Assembly (NCBI GenBank): GCA_026874595.1
Contig: CM049310.1
Location: 68,638,556 to 68,702,555, forward strand
Direction: 5' to 3'
From: Sipunculus nudus
Lineage: Eukaryota; Annelida; Sipuncula; Golfingiida; Sipunculidae
Length of the DNA stretch: 64,000 nucleotides
Shown here: piece after piece, positions 12,180-21,600 of the stretch
Layout of the letters: every line of letters begins with the position of its first letter
How positions within the stretch are numbered: the stretch's first letter is position 1
Notes under the pieces: model-generated
Told to the model about the DNA's origin: nothing
The model's database searches: none
The model's input: only the letters and a program-made list of their open reading frames with translations
Made by a program: the position numbers and the translations under genes

Positions 12180-12600
12180 CATTTCCGAAAACTAGTTCAA
12201 AGGGACTGGTCCTAATCAAATAGGTCCTAATCATGTTTTTTAATGTCTGGTGAAAACGCTCGAGGGTGCCCTGACCCTCAGAATGGTATGGCGAAGAGCT
12301 GTACTGTTTTATACCTAGCTCAAGCATAACTTATTGGAATAAGCCAGACATAAAATTAGACCCTTGGTCAGACTGAACGGATTTTGGTAATCCAAAAGTT
12401 GTAAAAAACTTGGTCAGAGCTTTGAAACACTTTTGGCATTAATTTTGCGCAATGGTATTGCCTCAGGGAACATGGTAGATGCGCACATAATTGTCAGCAA
12501 GTATTCGTGTCCAGATTTTGTTTTTGGCAATGGTGCAACACAGTGAACAATAATCCTACTGAATGTTTCCTCGGAAGTAGAAATAGGCCTAAGTGGGACC
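12180..12600 (-). pseudogene. Integrase catalytic core remnant (DDE family)
   Basis: Recognisable segments in order are PLPKTKSGHEYLL, MCAS..FPEAIPLRKINAKS, a frameshift, then FFTTFGLPKSVQSDQGSNF, an in-frame stop (12331-12333), and the TLERFHQTLKN block. The second acidic residue (D in QSDQG, 12367-12369) and the glutamate (E in LERFHQ, 12259-12261) are kept. The position of the first catalytic aspartate is histidine (codon 12543-12545). In a working element the core would join cDNA to host DNA in the nucleus. This copy cannot. Confidence 0.85.
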
Positions 12601-12930
12601 TAAAGGGGATTCTGATTGGGCTTGCCTACCATCTGGCATGTATGGCATGATTTACAATATTGTACAACATCTTTCCTGAGCTTAGGCCAATAGAACTTTC
12701 TGATAAGTTTTATTTATACCTAAATGGCCAGACAAAGGAGCCTCATGTGCCATGCAATTTCATTGCGAAAGCTTTTGGGCATTACTATTTGATGTTTGAT
12801 GGCCCACTCATCATCAGAACATATATCAGGTGGTCGCCATTTACGCATAAGCACTCCATTTTTGACATAGAAACACACTGGGTTCTGTGACAGTTCATCT
12901 TTAGAAACTGCCCTGGGAAACAAACATGAA
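12600..12930 (-). pseudogene. Integrase N-terminal HHCC zinc-finger region
   Basis: Read on the minus strand, a spacer ending in PKSFRNEIAWH is followed, after a frame change, by HEAPLSGHLGINKT. After a second frame change comes FYWPKLRKDVVQYC then KSCHTC. The two histidines and the CxxC pair make the HHCC zinc-binding finger that precedes retroviral-type integrase cores. The frame changes near 12720-12750 and 12685 break the protein. Confidence 0.8.
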
Positions 12931-13179
12931 ATTTCATGGTCCTTATGCTGTTTCGCGATAAGTTCTGACCTTGAAAATGCCGTATCCTGTACGAGCGAGT
13001 CGTTAGACGAAACACTAGTGACTCCCTGAGTGTTATTATCTGGACCATTATCCTCATGTGTGTTTTTCTTGGCCATAGATCTAGTTACAGCACATGAAGG
13101 ATACAAACCAGGAATTTCCTGACTTTCCGGATCAGTGTCCTGATCAAGTAACGGCTTTTCTGTCACTATTGGTACAGGC

Positions 13180-13485
13180 TGTAATTTTTCACCTGCAACA
13201 TCATTGCCCAGAAGCAACTGAATTCCCTTGAAGGGTATAGTAGTTCTTATGCTAACAGTAATATTCCCAGAAATCAAATCTGACTTTAAATGGATACTGT
13301 GAAACGGAACTGAAGTGTGCTTGTCTGAAAGCACACCATTAAGAAGTGCATAAGCACTAGTAAAAGACCTATTTGAAAATGGCAAAGCGTTTGCTAACAT
13401 AAGAGTCTGGCCTGAACCAGTGTTCCTCAAAATTCTAATAGATGTTGAATCTGAAAAAATTACTTGAAAGTGATACTAAACCATC
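13180..13485 (-). pseudogene. Retropepsin-like aspartic protease remnant
   Basis: The minus strand reads IRILRNTGSGQTLML, an expected D-T-G active-site region with N in place of D (codon 13422-13424). Downstream come VPFHSIHLKSDLISG and LLLGNDVAGEKLQPV, which match the protease C-terminal half of Gmr1-like elements. The reading frame stays open into the integrase zinc-finger spacer (12720-13430, 236 codons from a TTG). A frameshift near 13460 separates the upstream HDGLVSL segment. The protease would process Gag-Pol in virus-like particles. The missing aspartate makes activity unlikely. Confidence 0.75.
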
Positions 13486-13489
13486 ATGT

Positions 13490-13905
13490 ATGAATGGCCC
13501 AAATAACTCCATTTCTGAGTCAGAAGAGGAATCTACTATCTCAGCTTCATCAAACAAAGAACTGACATTGACAGTGTCAGTCATAAACTCTTTTTCAGAG
13601 TCATTTTAAGAATCTACGTCCTTTTTATCACCAAATTCCTCATGGGAGTCAACAGAGGAATTTTTCCTCAGCAGAAACAATCTTCTGTTTGTCATAAGAG
13701 GACCTGGCCTCATTTGAAATACTCTCGCAAGAGTCATAAAAGGACTTAGCCTTATTCAGAGAAAACTCCTCACAGAAGTCCTGAAAGGATCTAGCCTTAT
13801 TAAATTCCTCGCAGGAATCAACTTAGATTTTTACCCCGCAAGCTACGGAATTCCTCTTTGGATTCAGACGGCACTTTGGCCTCCGTAGCACCAAACTCTT
13901 TATTA
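13490..13905 (-). pseudogene. Probable gag / pre-protease remnant with short peptide repeats
   Basis: On the minus strand, about 13830-13650 encodes three successive related peptides beginning DSCEEFNKARSF, DFCEEFSLNKAKSF and DSCESISNEARSS, i.e. 14-16-residue acidic repeats. An acidic, serine-rich stretch with stops lies closer to the protease. Position just upstream of the protease fits a Gag C-terminus or linker. No CCHC zinc knuckle was seen. The element then ends in a microsatellite. Confidence 0.45.
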
Positions 13906-13908
13906 GAG

Positions 13909-13978
<70 letters not shown>
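13909..13978. repeat. Compound TA/TG microsatellite
   Basis: A TA run, then a TG run, then a longer TA run over about 70 bp. It forms the 5' boundary of the retrotransposon remnant. Confidence 0.97.
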
Positions 13979-13982
<4 letters not shown>

Positions 13983-14049
13983 TAGTGGAAAGAATACACA
14001 AGAATAAAAACCTAGATAGCGCCTAACTGAGAAGAAAAAGGTGACGCTT

Positions 14050-14101
14050 GAGCGCCGTAGCTGAGGAAATCAGGGACCCCCGCCATAGGCGCTCCCTCAG
14101 C
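14050..14101. other. Two crossing 7-bp dyads (pseudoknot-like arrangement)
   Basis: GAGCGCC (14050-14056) pairs with GGCGCTC (14088-14094). GCTGAGG (14060-14066) pairs with CCTCAGC (14095-14101). The pairs interlock A-B-A'-B', so both stems together would make an H-type pseudoknot in RNA. No gene or known RNA family was recognised. It could equally be the end of an old transposable element. Confidence 0.35.
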
Positions 14102-14847
14102 AACGATATAGGTTACAGAAAGTTAAACTATTAGCCTTAAAAATAATGTAAAATATCACGATACAAACTGATTGTAAACATTCACAAATAACCATACCTT
14201 TAGACTGTCTCTGCACGTAATTAATGTCATTATAACACGATGTTTTGGCGGAGGTTACCGCCTCCATTTTTAGTGCTTTTTTAAATAAGTATTATATATT
14301 CCATTCTGGTTTCGGACTTCGTGACTCGAGCGTCAACCAGTACAGCACCTGTGCATTGCTGGGTCATAACACCGACGGATCCCCGAAAGACGTCCTCGTT
14401 TGTGAGTTGAACACGGCTGTTGGCCCTTCCATTATGCCAGCAGAGAGCTCACCCTCGCTGGCGGCCGACCATGAACGATCTCACCGCTCTTTGGTTCCTC
14501 TTTTTTACCCCTCGTCATTATATTAAGTTTCTTACAACCAACGTTAAAGTGTTTTAATCATCTTTCAGGAAGCAGTTGATGACTGCTTATTTAAAGTGTA
14601 TCTTTTCTTACATCTGCATATTCTTTGTCAAAGGCTTAGGAACAAGCGGGGGAGGGGGCCAGTTATTAAAGGCAGAGAGGATAGGTGAAATTTGAACTGA
14701 AGCACTTTTCGATCTTATTGTTTAGAGTAATGAACTAAAATATGGGTAGTCGACAAGCGACTATACGTGTATCCGCCAAAATCAGAGTGGGTCGGGTGAA
14801 GTGAGGCATGGATTGAGTGGCAAGGGGAAATAGAGTGAGGTGTGTTG
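14102..14847. other. Unique sequence, no gene recognised
   Basis: A 93-codon plus-strand ORF (14245-14526) has no recognised domain. A small GC-rich palindromic stretch, GGAGGTTACCGCCTCC, lies at about 14252-14267. Nothing else is supported. Confidence 0.4.
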
Positions 14848-15595
14848 CATATAAGCATGGATGTCTGCAGCCGAAATGTATATGTAGGTTGCGCCACCTA
14901 CCACAAAATCCAGAAAGCTGTCCAAGTTGTATACATATGCAAAATTTAAGGCAGATAAGTCAAACCACTACTTGTATATGAGTGATTTTATCCGAATGCA
15001 GACAAACAGAAGGAGGCAGTGCATAATGGTGGCAGGTGGCGCCACCAATTTTGTGTATGATTCAGAGCTATGGGAGATCAATACACATGCAAATTTTCAG
15101 GGGGATATGTCAAACCAGTCCTGAGATATAAGCCTGAATGTCTGCAGCGTAAACATAAATGTAGTTTGCGCCACCTACGAAAAAATCCAGAAAGCTGTCC
15201 TAGTTTTATACATATGCGAAATATTAGGCAGATAAGTCAAACCACTACTTGTATATGAGTGATTTTATCCAACAGCAGACAAACAGGAGGAGGCTGTGCA
15301 AAATTGGTGGCAGGTGGCGCCACCAATCTTGTTGTATGATTAAGAGCTTTTGGAGATAAATACACATGCAAAATTTCAGGGGGATATGTAAAACCAGTCC
15401 TGAGATATAAGCCTGTATGTCTGCAGCGTAAACATAAATGTAGGTGGCGCCACCTGCCACGAAATCCAGAAAGCTATCCAAGATGTATAAACCTGCAAAA
15501 TTTAGGCAGATATGTCAAATCACTGCCGAGATATGAGTAATTTTAGCCCACGGCAGACAAACAGACAGTGTGTGCAAAAATGGTTGAAGGTGGCC
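14848..15595. repeat. ~278-bp dimeric tandem repeat with GGTGGCGCCACC palindrome
   Basis: About two and a half copies of a ~278-bp unit: the GCGCCACC landmark recurs at 14891, 15168 and 15447. Each unit has two related halves of ~130-148 bp. Both halves share an ATGCAAA-TTT, GGCAGATA/GGGGATAT, GTCAAACCA and GAGATAT-type order. The junctions carry the perfect 12-bp palindrome GGTGGCGCCACC at 15035-15046, 15313-15324 and 15443-15454; other junctions are degenerate. ORFs in this stretch on either strand are repeat translations. Confidence 0.85.
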
Positions 15596-18500
15596 ATAAA
15601 TGGACGCTTGGCAAAGAGGGAAGGTCAGAGGTTAACCAAAAATGAGGGCGCAGCAGTTCACATGTGACCCAATCATAATCCCGAATTTCAAAAATTTCCG
15701 CCCAGCGGTTACGGAGGAGTTCTCCGGAAACCTATGCGGCGGCGGCGGCGTCCGACTGAAAACATAGTTTCGCAAAACTCTGTTTTGGCGGATACAATAA
15801 TGCAAACATTGCAAATAACATCTCAGAATATGTCTATACTTCTATACGGACCAGCAGAAGTATACTTGAGGTATATCAGTAGAACGATTCTAACACCATG
15901 GTAACTTTATTATGGTTAACTAATTTGCAGATAAATTATCTGGTATTTTTTTTCTATAACATTTGTATCGAAAACTCATCTTAAACGCGTATTGTAATGG
16001 AATTCAAAAGTGGGTATTAAAACTGACATAATTTGTCCCTAAAAGCATAACTAAATGTCTTTAACATTAAGGTAACAAATATCATCCGAGTGGTCATGTT
16101 AGGGCTGATTTGTTCTAAACACCCATCAGTATTTACACAAATATCAAGTGTAATTTCCTTAGATTAATGGCACTATATAGCGGGTCCCCTGACTGAAGGT
16201 CAGCTGGAGAGAGGTTGCTATAAAAATACCGGGAATAAACATTGAGGACTCTGTACTGTCTGGCCGCACAGGAAACACTGCAATATTTATGACGGGAGAC
16301 TGGTGTGTCTACATACGTGCCATCAGGACAAAACATGGATCAGTAAGTATGGCTTCAGGTCTATAAATGTCTGAATGCAAGCTCCCTAACAGTCGTCAGT
16401 GGTTGCAGGCTTGGTGTATATGGGTCTACACATGTAAAAAATAATCATATTACAAAAATATAAGAATAACCATGTAGAGTGTAGAGATTTTAGTCAAGTC
16501 GGAAGATATTTTTCCCATTCACCCTGATGATATATTTTCTAACCTACACTTTTGTAAAGTGCAGAATGTCTGATTAACGATTTCTGATTATGCAAAAAAT
16601 TGTCCCATTGGGTTCATTTGGCAGCCATTTTGTTGGCCATCTTAGCGGCCATATTGGATATTGCATGATAATTCGGAATCCACATAACATTTGAACAAGA
16701 CATTATAGAAAGGCAATGAGACCATTTTTCAAGCATTTCAACCATGAGACATGGATTGGGATGGTTGTATATATTTTAAAACAAGGTATATTTCTCACTC
16801 AGAATGTGACGTAGATAAAGCTTCATCTTGATCAAGAGTAATAATTACTGACTAATGACTTATTCTTGGTTTTATTTTGCGTTTTGATTGGTGTGAAATT
16901 TAATGCAAACAGTTAGAATGTGAAAAGCTTCTTGACTTTGTCACATTATGTGAATAGCGGTTGCAACACACTGACAATACATATCCACACTTTCGTCCGA
17001 GGACATAGAAATGTGCAAACCATTTCGATTAGTTAGATAAGAAAAAAAAATTAACATGTTGTCCATATTTCAAACTTTTCTTTCTCACTACCAAGACAAC
17101 AATTTGTCCGGGAGTCCTTCCTCTTGTTTGATCGATAGAGACGTGTCTACGCGATGGCGACACTCAATCCAGTGTTTTAGCATAGTGTGATGGTAGGCAA
17201 AACTAAAGTTGATGATGGTGGCTCAGGACAACTTGCAAAAGTATCCAGCTAAAATATCTGCTACACAGTAAGATGGTTCTGCTACACAGTGCGCATAACA
17301 TTGATAGACAATACAGGGGACTCCGGATTCTCTCATTGAAGTCTTAAGCATTAAGACAGTCTTTGCTTTAGTAAAAAATCTTCTATTTATGTATTACTGT
17401 AAAGAAGGTTGACATTTCCTGGATGTGGTTAGACGCTTGGTGATAAAAAACAATCGGGTTTAAAGGCAGCCTATAATTTTAAGTGCTTAATCCTTTTTTT
17501 ATATACAACTTGAGGTAGAGAATGTCATGTTTTGTGAGGAAGGACAGTCTACTGACATTTGGCAGGGCACAGACGTCCAATTCTCCATTCACCTCTTACA
17601 GCTACAGAGGTCTCGCACTTTCATTTGAATCGCAGCTGACAAACAGGTAAGCAAAATATCCTGAAGGTCTTCACAGGAGACGTAATCCGGAAAACTGTTG
17701 ATAATCTGGTTATACGGGACCATAGAAACCTCTCGTGAAATAAATATCTGAACGTTAACGTCTGATGACAGACTCTCTCTGATCTGCTACGGTTATTAAT
17801 ACAATGCCTGTGCAGAGCGAATATATAATGCATATAATGCTATTGGTGACGGTGTCATATCGAACTCTACATGAATCATGAAATGCTCGAGATTACTTTT
17901 CATCCAATTAACCGCACACTATAACACCTTTCAGAAGTACCCATATTTATCAGGTAGTTACTTTCTAACACCCAAAATTTGTTTTACAGAACGTTTACTT
18001 TGATATGATAGGTCAGGTATGAATTAAATTCGTCAATACTACTTCAATAAAAATTTCTCTGCAGCAAACATGAAACTTTTTAACATGGGAAAATTTCATT
18101 GCACAAATCAAGGACTTCAGCTTCAGTGTCATTGGGTTTGGAACTCATTCTTTGGATTTCTAGCTTTCCTTACCTCCGTATGTTCGATCAATATTAGAAA
18201 TCCTAAATAACTGCAGCTTTAAATAGTCACCTGTGGTCTAACCTGGCGATAACAAATTGTTATATTGTAGGATATCCAGCTCTCCATTATGTAACAGGAA
18301 TATTCTCAGTATCTCCATTATGTCCTACGTGTACGTTATACTTCAGCCTTTCTGTTCTTCTATGGAACAAACACACACATCAATCTTTCTAAGTGTAGAT
18401 GAATCTCAACGTCTAGTTGTCTCCTGACTGACCAATGTCTGGCTTATATATATATAGAGAGAGAGATAAACATGTTTTTGTTTTAAAGTTATGATGACTC

Positions 18501-18683
18501 TCTTTGAATACGATGTTTGATTTGATTGTTTGTTTTTGAAAGGGGAACCAGCGGGCGAAACACCCAAAGAAGCCCAAAAGACGCAGATACATGACGATGT
18601 TTATATACAAAATAAGAATATGATATATTATAACATTAATTACCATATACTAACTTCACATTAAAAATGGTCTTATTTTGTAA
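15596..18683. other. Unique sequence, no gene recognised
   Basis: The start (15640-15760) has a GCGGTTACGGAGGAGTTCTC string and a GGC-repeat tract that look like the tail of a dispersed element. Short ORFs at 16133-16336 and 17621-17833 have no recognised domain. A TA/GA microsatellite lies at about 18447-18467. Confidence 0.4.
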
Positions 18684-18850
18684 GGAGGGGTCAATGGGTG
18701 TCATGCATAAAAATTGTCTATTAAAAGGTCGTTGGTTAAGAGCAGGGGGGATCTCAACCCCCCACCCCCCGACCCGTCATGCATAAGATTTGTCTAAAAA
18801 AAGTTTGTTGGTTGAGAGCAGGGGGAGGGGGGGGCTGGATCCGCGCCTGA
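18684..18850 (+). repeat. 77-bp tandem duplication with G-rich end
   Basis: TCATGCATAA begins at 18701 and again at 18778. It is followed each time by a similar TTGTCTA, then GTTGGTT and GAGCAGGGGG segment. The second copy runs into a G-run and CTGGATCCGCGCCTGA. The sharp G-rich end looks like the terminus of an old dispersed repeat. Confidence 0.7.
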
Positions 18851-19582
18851 ATCCACATTTTAACGTTTTGGTGTTGTAATGTAGAATAGCCTGTTTAACA
18901 TTCAAACATGTTAGCTCTCCGTGTACGTGCATGGCATTGAGATTAAAATGGGAGGACAGCGTGTTGTTACGTAATCACATTACCCTGGATTCTTTATGTG
19001 AGATCTGCAATGGCAACGGACAAAAGGCATTACCTGAGGCGCATGGCTCCCGCTTGGAACATCTGATGAGATAGTGTCCTCCTCATGACTGGCTAATTTG
19101 TCGCACTGGCCGCCAAAAGTTTGTATTAGGACCTTGTTTCAAGCAGTAATATCCTAGCGCCTGCAACTTAAAGGGCCTGGATGCCTTTGCTAGCTCCTGA
19201 AACAGGAATGGTGCCCAAAGAGATAGTCCCCAGTCTGACGAGACGGCCCATCAACTGATTTCCTAAACACGCATACTTAGATCGAGTTTCAGGACGCTTT
19301 TTCCCCCATTGATGCCTGCCGTAAAACCTTGCAAGCTGAGCTTTGGTCTCTGTTGCACACTATGATGACGACACAAGTACTGCAGATTTTATTTCCCATC
19401 TGCTTTGACAATGCGAACCGACCACGCCAAACCAGGCCTTTACAAAGCTTTTTCAAACCAGACAAATATTTATTTCTCCAACCAAAATGCCAAAAGGCAT
19501 TGGCGAGATAACTACCTACCTGTTTCAAAAACATGGCTTAACATTTATTTACTTCTCCGTGATTTGTTACCACAGTCTGTAC
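18851..19582. other. Higher-complexity unique sequence, no gene recognised
   Basis: This stretch is less AT-rich than its neighbours and free of simple repeats. Short ORFs overlap on both strands at 19289-19765. None has a recognised domain. Conserved noncoding sequence or an undetected exon cannot be excluded. Confidence 0.3.
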
Positions 19583-20134
19583 TTACGTATCTATTTTACT
19601 TTCCCGGGATACCAAAATAAACATTACTTTATAGCTGATTTTGCCGTTGAGGAACTTACGGGTTATTACTGTGAGAGTCAAGAAACAGGAACTGGTCTTT
19701 ATTACGTCTTTTGGGTGAACAAGGTTTTGTGTGTCACAAAACTGCTTTGTATTGCCTATACGTAATGCACTGAAATATTTATTATGGCAATGGGCCTTTG
19801 TCGTGAAGCTGAACTCTGCTGCAGAATCCGAGACCCACGATATCAGCTTCCGGTATATTACAATTCTGCATCTGCTCCGATGAACCTGAAAGGAGAAAAA
19901 TTCAAAATTCTGTCGGAATGGCTTCATATATATATCGTTCAGTTCCAGCGCCAATTGCTCATTCACCGGAGTCAGGGAAGAGCCCCTTTTACTTGCCTGG
20001 AGAATTACCGAGAGATCAGCGAGGGACTGTTGCAGGCTAAGACTTGAAATATTAATGTGAGTCGAGGTTTTCACACATTTGGAGCTAAAATTATATTCCT
20101 GGTAAGCCCTGTCCTCGATGACAGGTTTGAACAA
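19583..20134 (-). other. Unassigned 183-codon open reading frame
   Basis: This is the longest ORF outside tandem repeats and transposon remnants. It starts with MFKPVIEDRAYQEYNF and ends ILVSRESKIDT. I recognise no domain, signal peptide or membrane segment. Two shorter ORFs (19487-19765 and 19784-20047) overlap it on the other strand. Codon use is not obviously biased. A rough estimate at local base composition puts a chance ORF this long at well under one per window, so it merits a check, but it may still be chance or an old transposon piece. Confidence 0.15.
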
Positions 20135-21600
20135 GGGACCAATGAGTCACGGCGCTCAGCTTCAATTTATGATCATAAAAATTTTTGGAAGAAGGGGTGG
20201 ACAAATATTGTTTTTGTGTGGTAATATAAGCTGATTTATGAGGATGATGGCGTTTTACTCAAGTTATGCAATGGTTTTAATAAAATCATTGGAGAGGGAA
20301 GAGGGCTGATGTCATTTACATTATTTACATTTGGAAAAGAAGAGCAAATGTCACACAGGTTTTGACTTGGCCTAATAATTTTATCTATACATTGCAGCAG
20401 AAGTATTTGAAAAAAATGTCCACTATAAGTCATGTAAATTATCATGCTTTTTGCAAAGGAGTTAACTGTTATTCAATAATTACAGGTTACCTATACCAGA
20501 GAAAAGCACTAGCACAAATGATATGTGAATTTAACATTTTATCAAAAATTAATTTCAATTATTTTGCCAAATATAATCTTAATTAAAAAATACTAATAGT
20601 ATAATCTGAAAAGATTTTTTAAAATAATATAATTGAAATAAATGATTATTGAAATATTATAAATGTATTCATGAATGCATTTATGAATATATTTTGAAAG
20701 TATTTGCACTTGCATTCAAATACTTTCTTTTTACCTGTATTAGTATTTGTATTAATTTTTATGATGGAACTATTGAATAATTGTATTTATATTCAGATAC
20801 AATTAAAAAGTTTTTACTCAATATCTCGTATTTATACAGTTTCAGTCAAACGAAACTGTTGAGAATCCAGGATATACATGCAAATTTCACGAATTTAAAT
20901 AACGATCATAAGTACCCGGTTTTTTATGGCTATAATTTATAAAAACACAATTTATAAAAAAAATATAAAATTTATATTCACCTTAGAATACTGTCACATC
21001 ACTGTGTACACACTAAACATAGCAAACACGACAATTATTTACATTATGGATACCATAATGAGAACTTTTCTAAGATTTGATTTTTTATCACATTTGAATA
21101 TTTTAAATTTTAAAAAAACATTAAACAGAAAAAAAAGTAATCTCAGCTATGAAACTTATACATGTGTTAAAAATAACCCATGGATCAAACACCCAATATA
21201 TTATACAAGGAACAATCTGGAGCTGGGCATGTTTAATTTTTTTAACTGAAATCAAGGAATCATTTCTATAAATTTGATTAATTGCCTAGTATCATTTAAT
21301 AGCTGATACAGCCATGAATCTAAATGTCATTAGTTAAACATATTGGCATCTTTAATGAGCACTTTTTTTATTAATATTTTAAATTTTTGACACATTTCAA
21401 TGTTTTTAATTTTGAAATAAATATAAACAAACAAATTAAACACATGGAAAATAACTGGAAATTTAGATTAATTCAATATAATGAACTTCATCCTTGTCTA
21501 TCATTAATTTGCTTTATGTAATCCTTAATAGTTAAAAATTTTATTTAATTATTAATTTTTCATTTTTATGATTGAAGTAAAAAATAACCAATCGTGACTG
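20135..21600. other. Very AT-rich low-complexity stretch
   Basis: Long runs of A and T and TATTT-rich sequence, especially 20560-20830 and 20930-21600. A 107-codon ORF at 20926-21249 is K/N/I/F-rich, as expected from AT-rich chance translation. No gene is supported apart from the inverted repeat annotated inside. Confidence 0.5.
20696..20727. repeat. Perfect 11-bp inverted repeat, hAT/MITE-like motif
   Basis: GAAAGTATTTG (20696-20706), a 10-bp loop, then CAAATACTTTC (20717-20727). Further TATTTG/CAAATA-like words surround it. Internal motifs of this kind are common in non-autonomous hAT-type elements, but no outer terminal repeats or target-site duplication were identified. Confidence 0.55.

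Larger units (their letters stand above)
10702..13905 (-). mobile_element. Decayed Gmr1-like Ty3/gypsy LTR retrotransposon
   Basis: Read on the minus strand, pol remnants occur in the order protease (about 13485-13180), integrase (about 12930-11790) and reverse transcriptase fingers (about 11660-11290). A candidate 3' LTR follows. The integrase has an HHCC finger, a DDE-type core and a GPY-type C-terminal module, which places it in Ty3/gypsy. Integrase upstream of RT is the arrangement described for Gmr1-like elements. Frameshifts, internal stops, lost catalytic residues and a deletion removing the RT palm and RNase H show the copy is dead. The 5' side ends at a TA/TG microsatellite with no visible 5' LTR. 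Confidence 0.8.

Noticed and set aside
10702-13905. Assignment of the LTR element to Ty1/copia because integrase precedes RT
   Set aside because: The GPY/F module, the protease and RT blocks are of Ty3/gypsy type; the order fits the Gmr1-like group instead.
14897-15481. Minus- and plus-strand ORFs in the ~278-bp dimeric repeat
   Set aside because: They coincide with repeat units and recur with them; no domain is seen.
15728-15753. GGC repeat tract as a CpG-rich promoter
   Set aside because: Only about five GGC units in AT-rich surroundings, with no downstream gene recognised.
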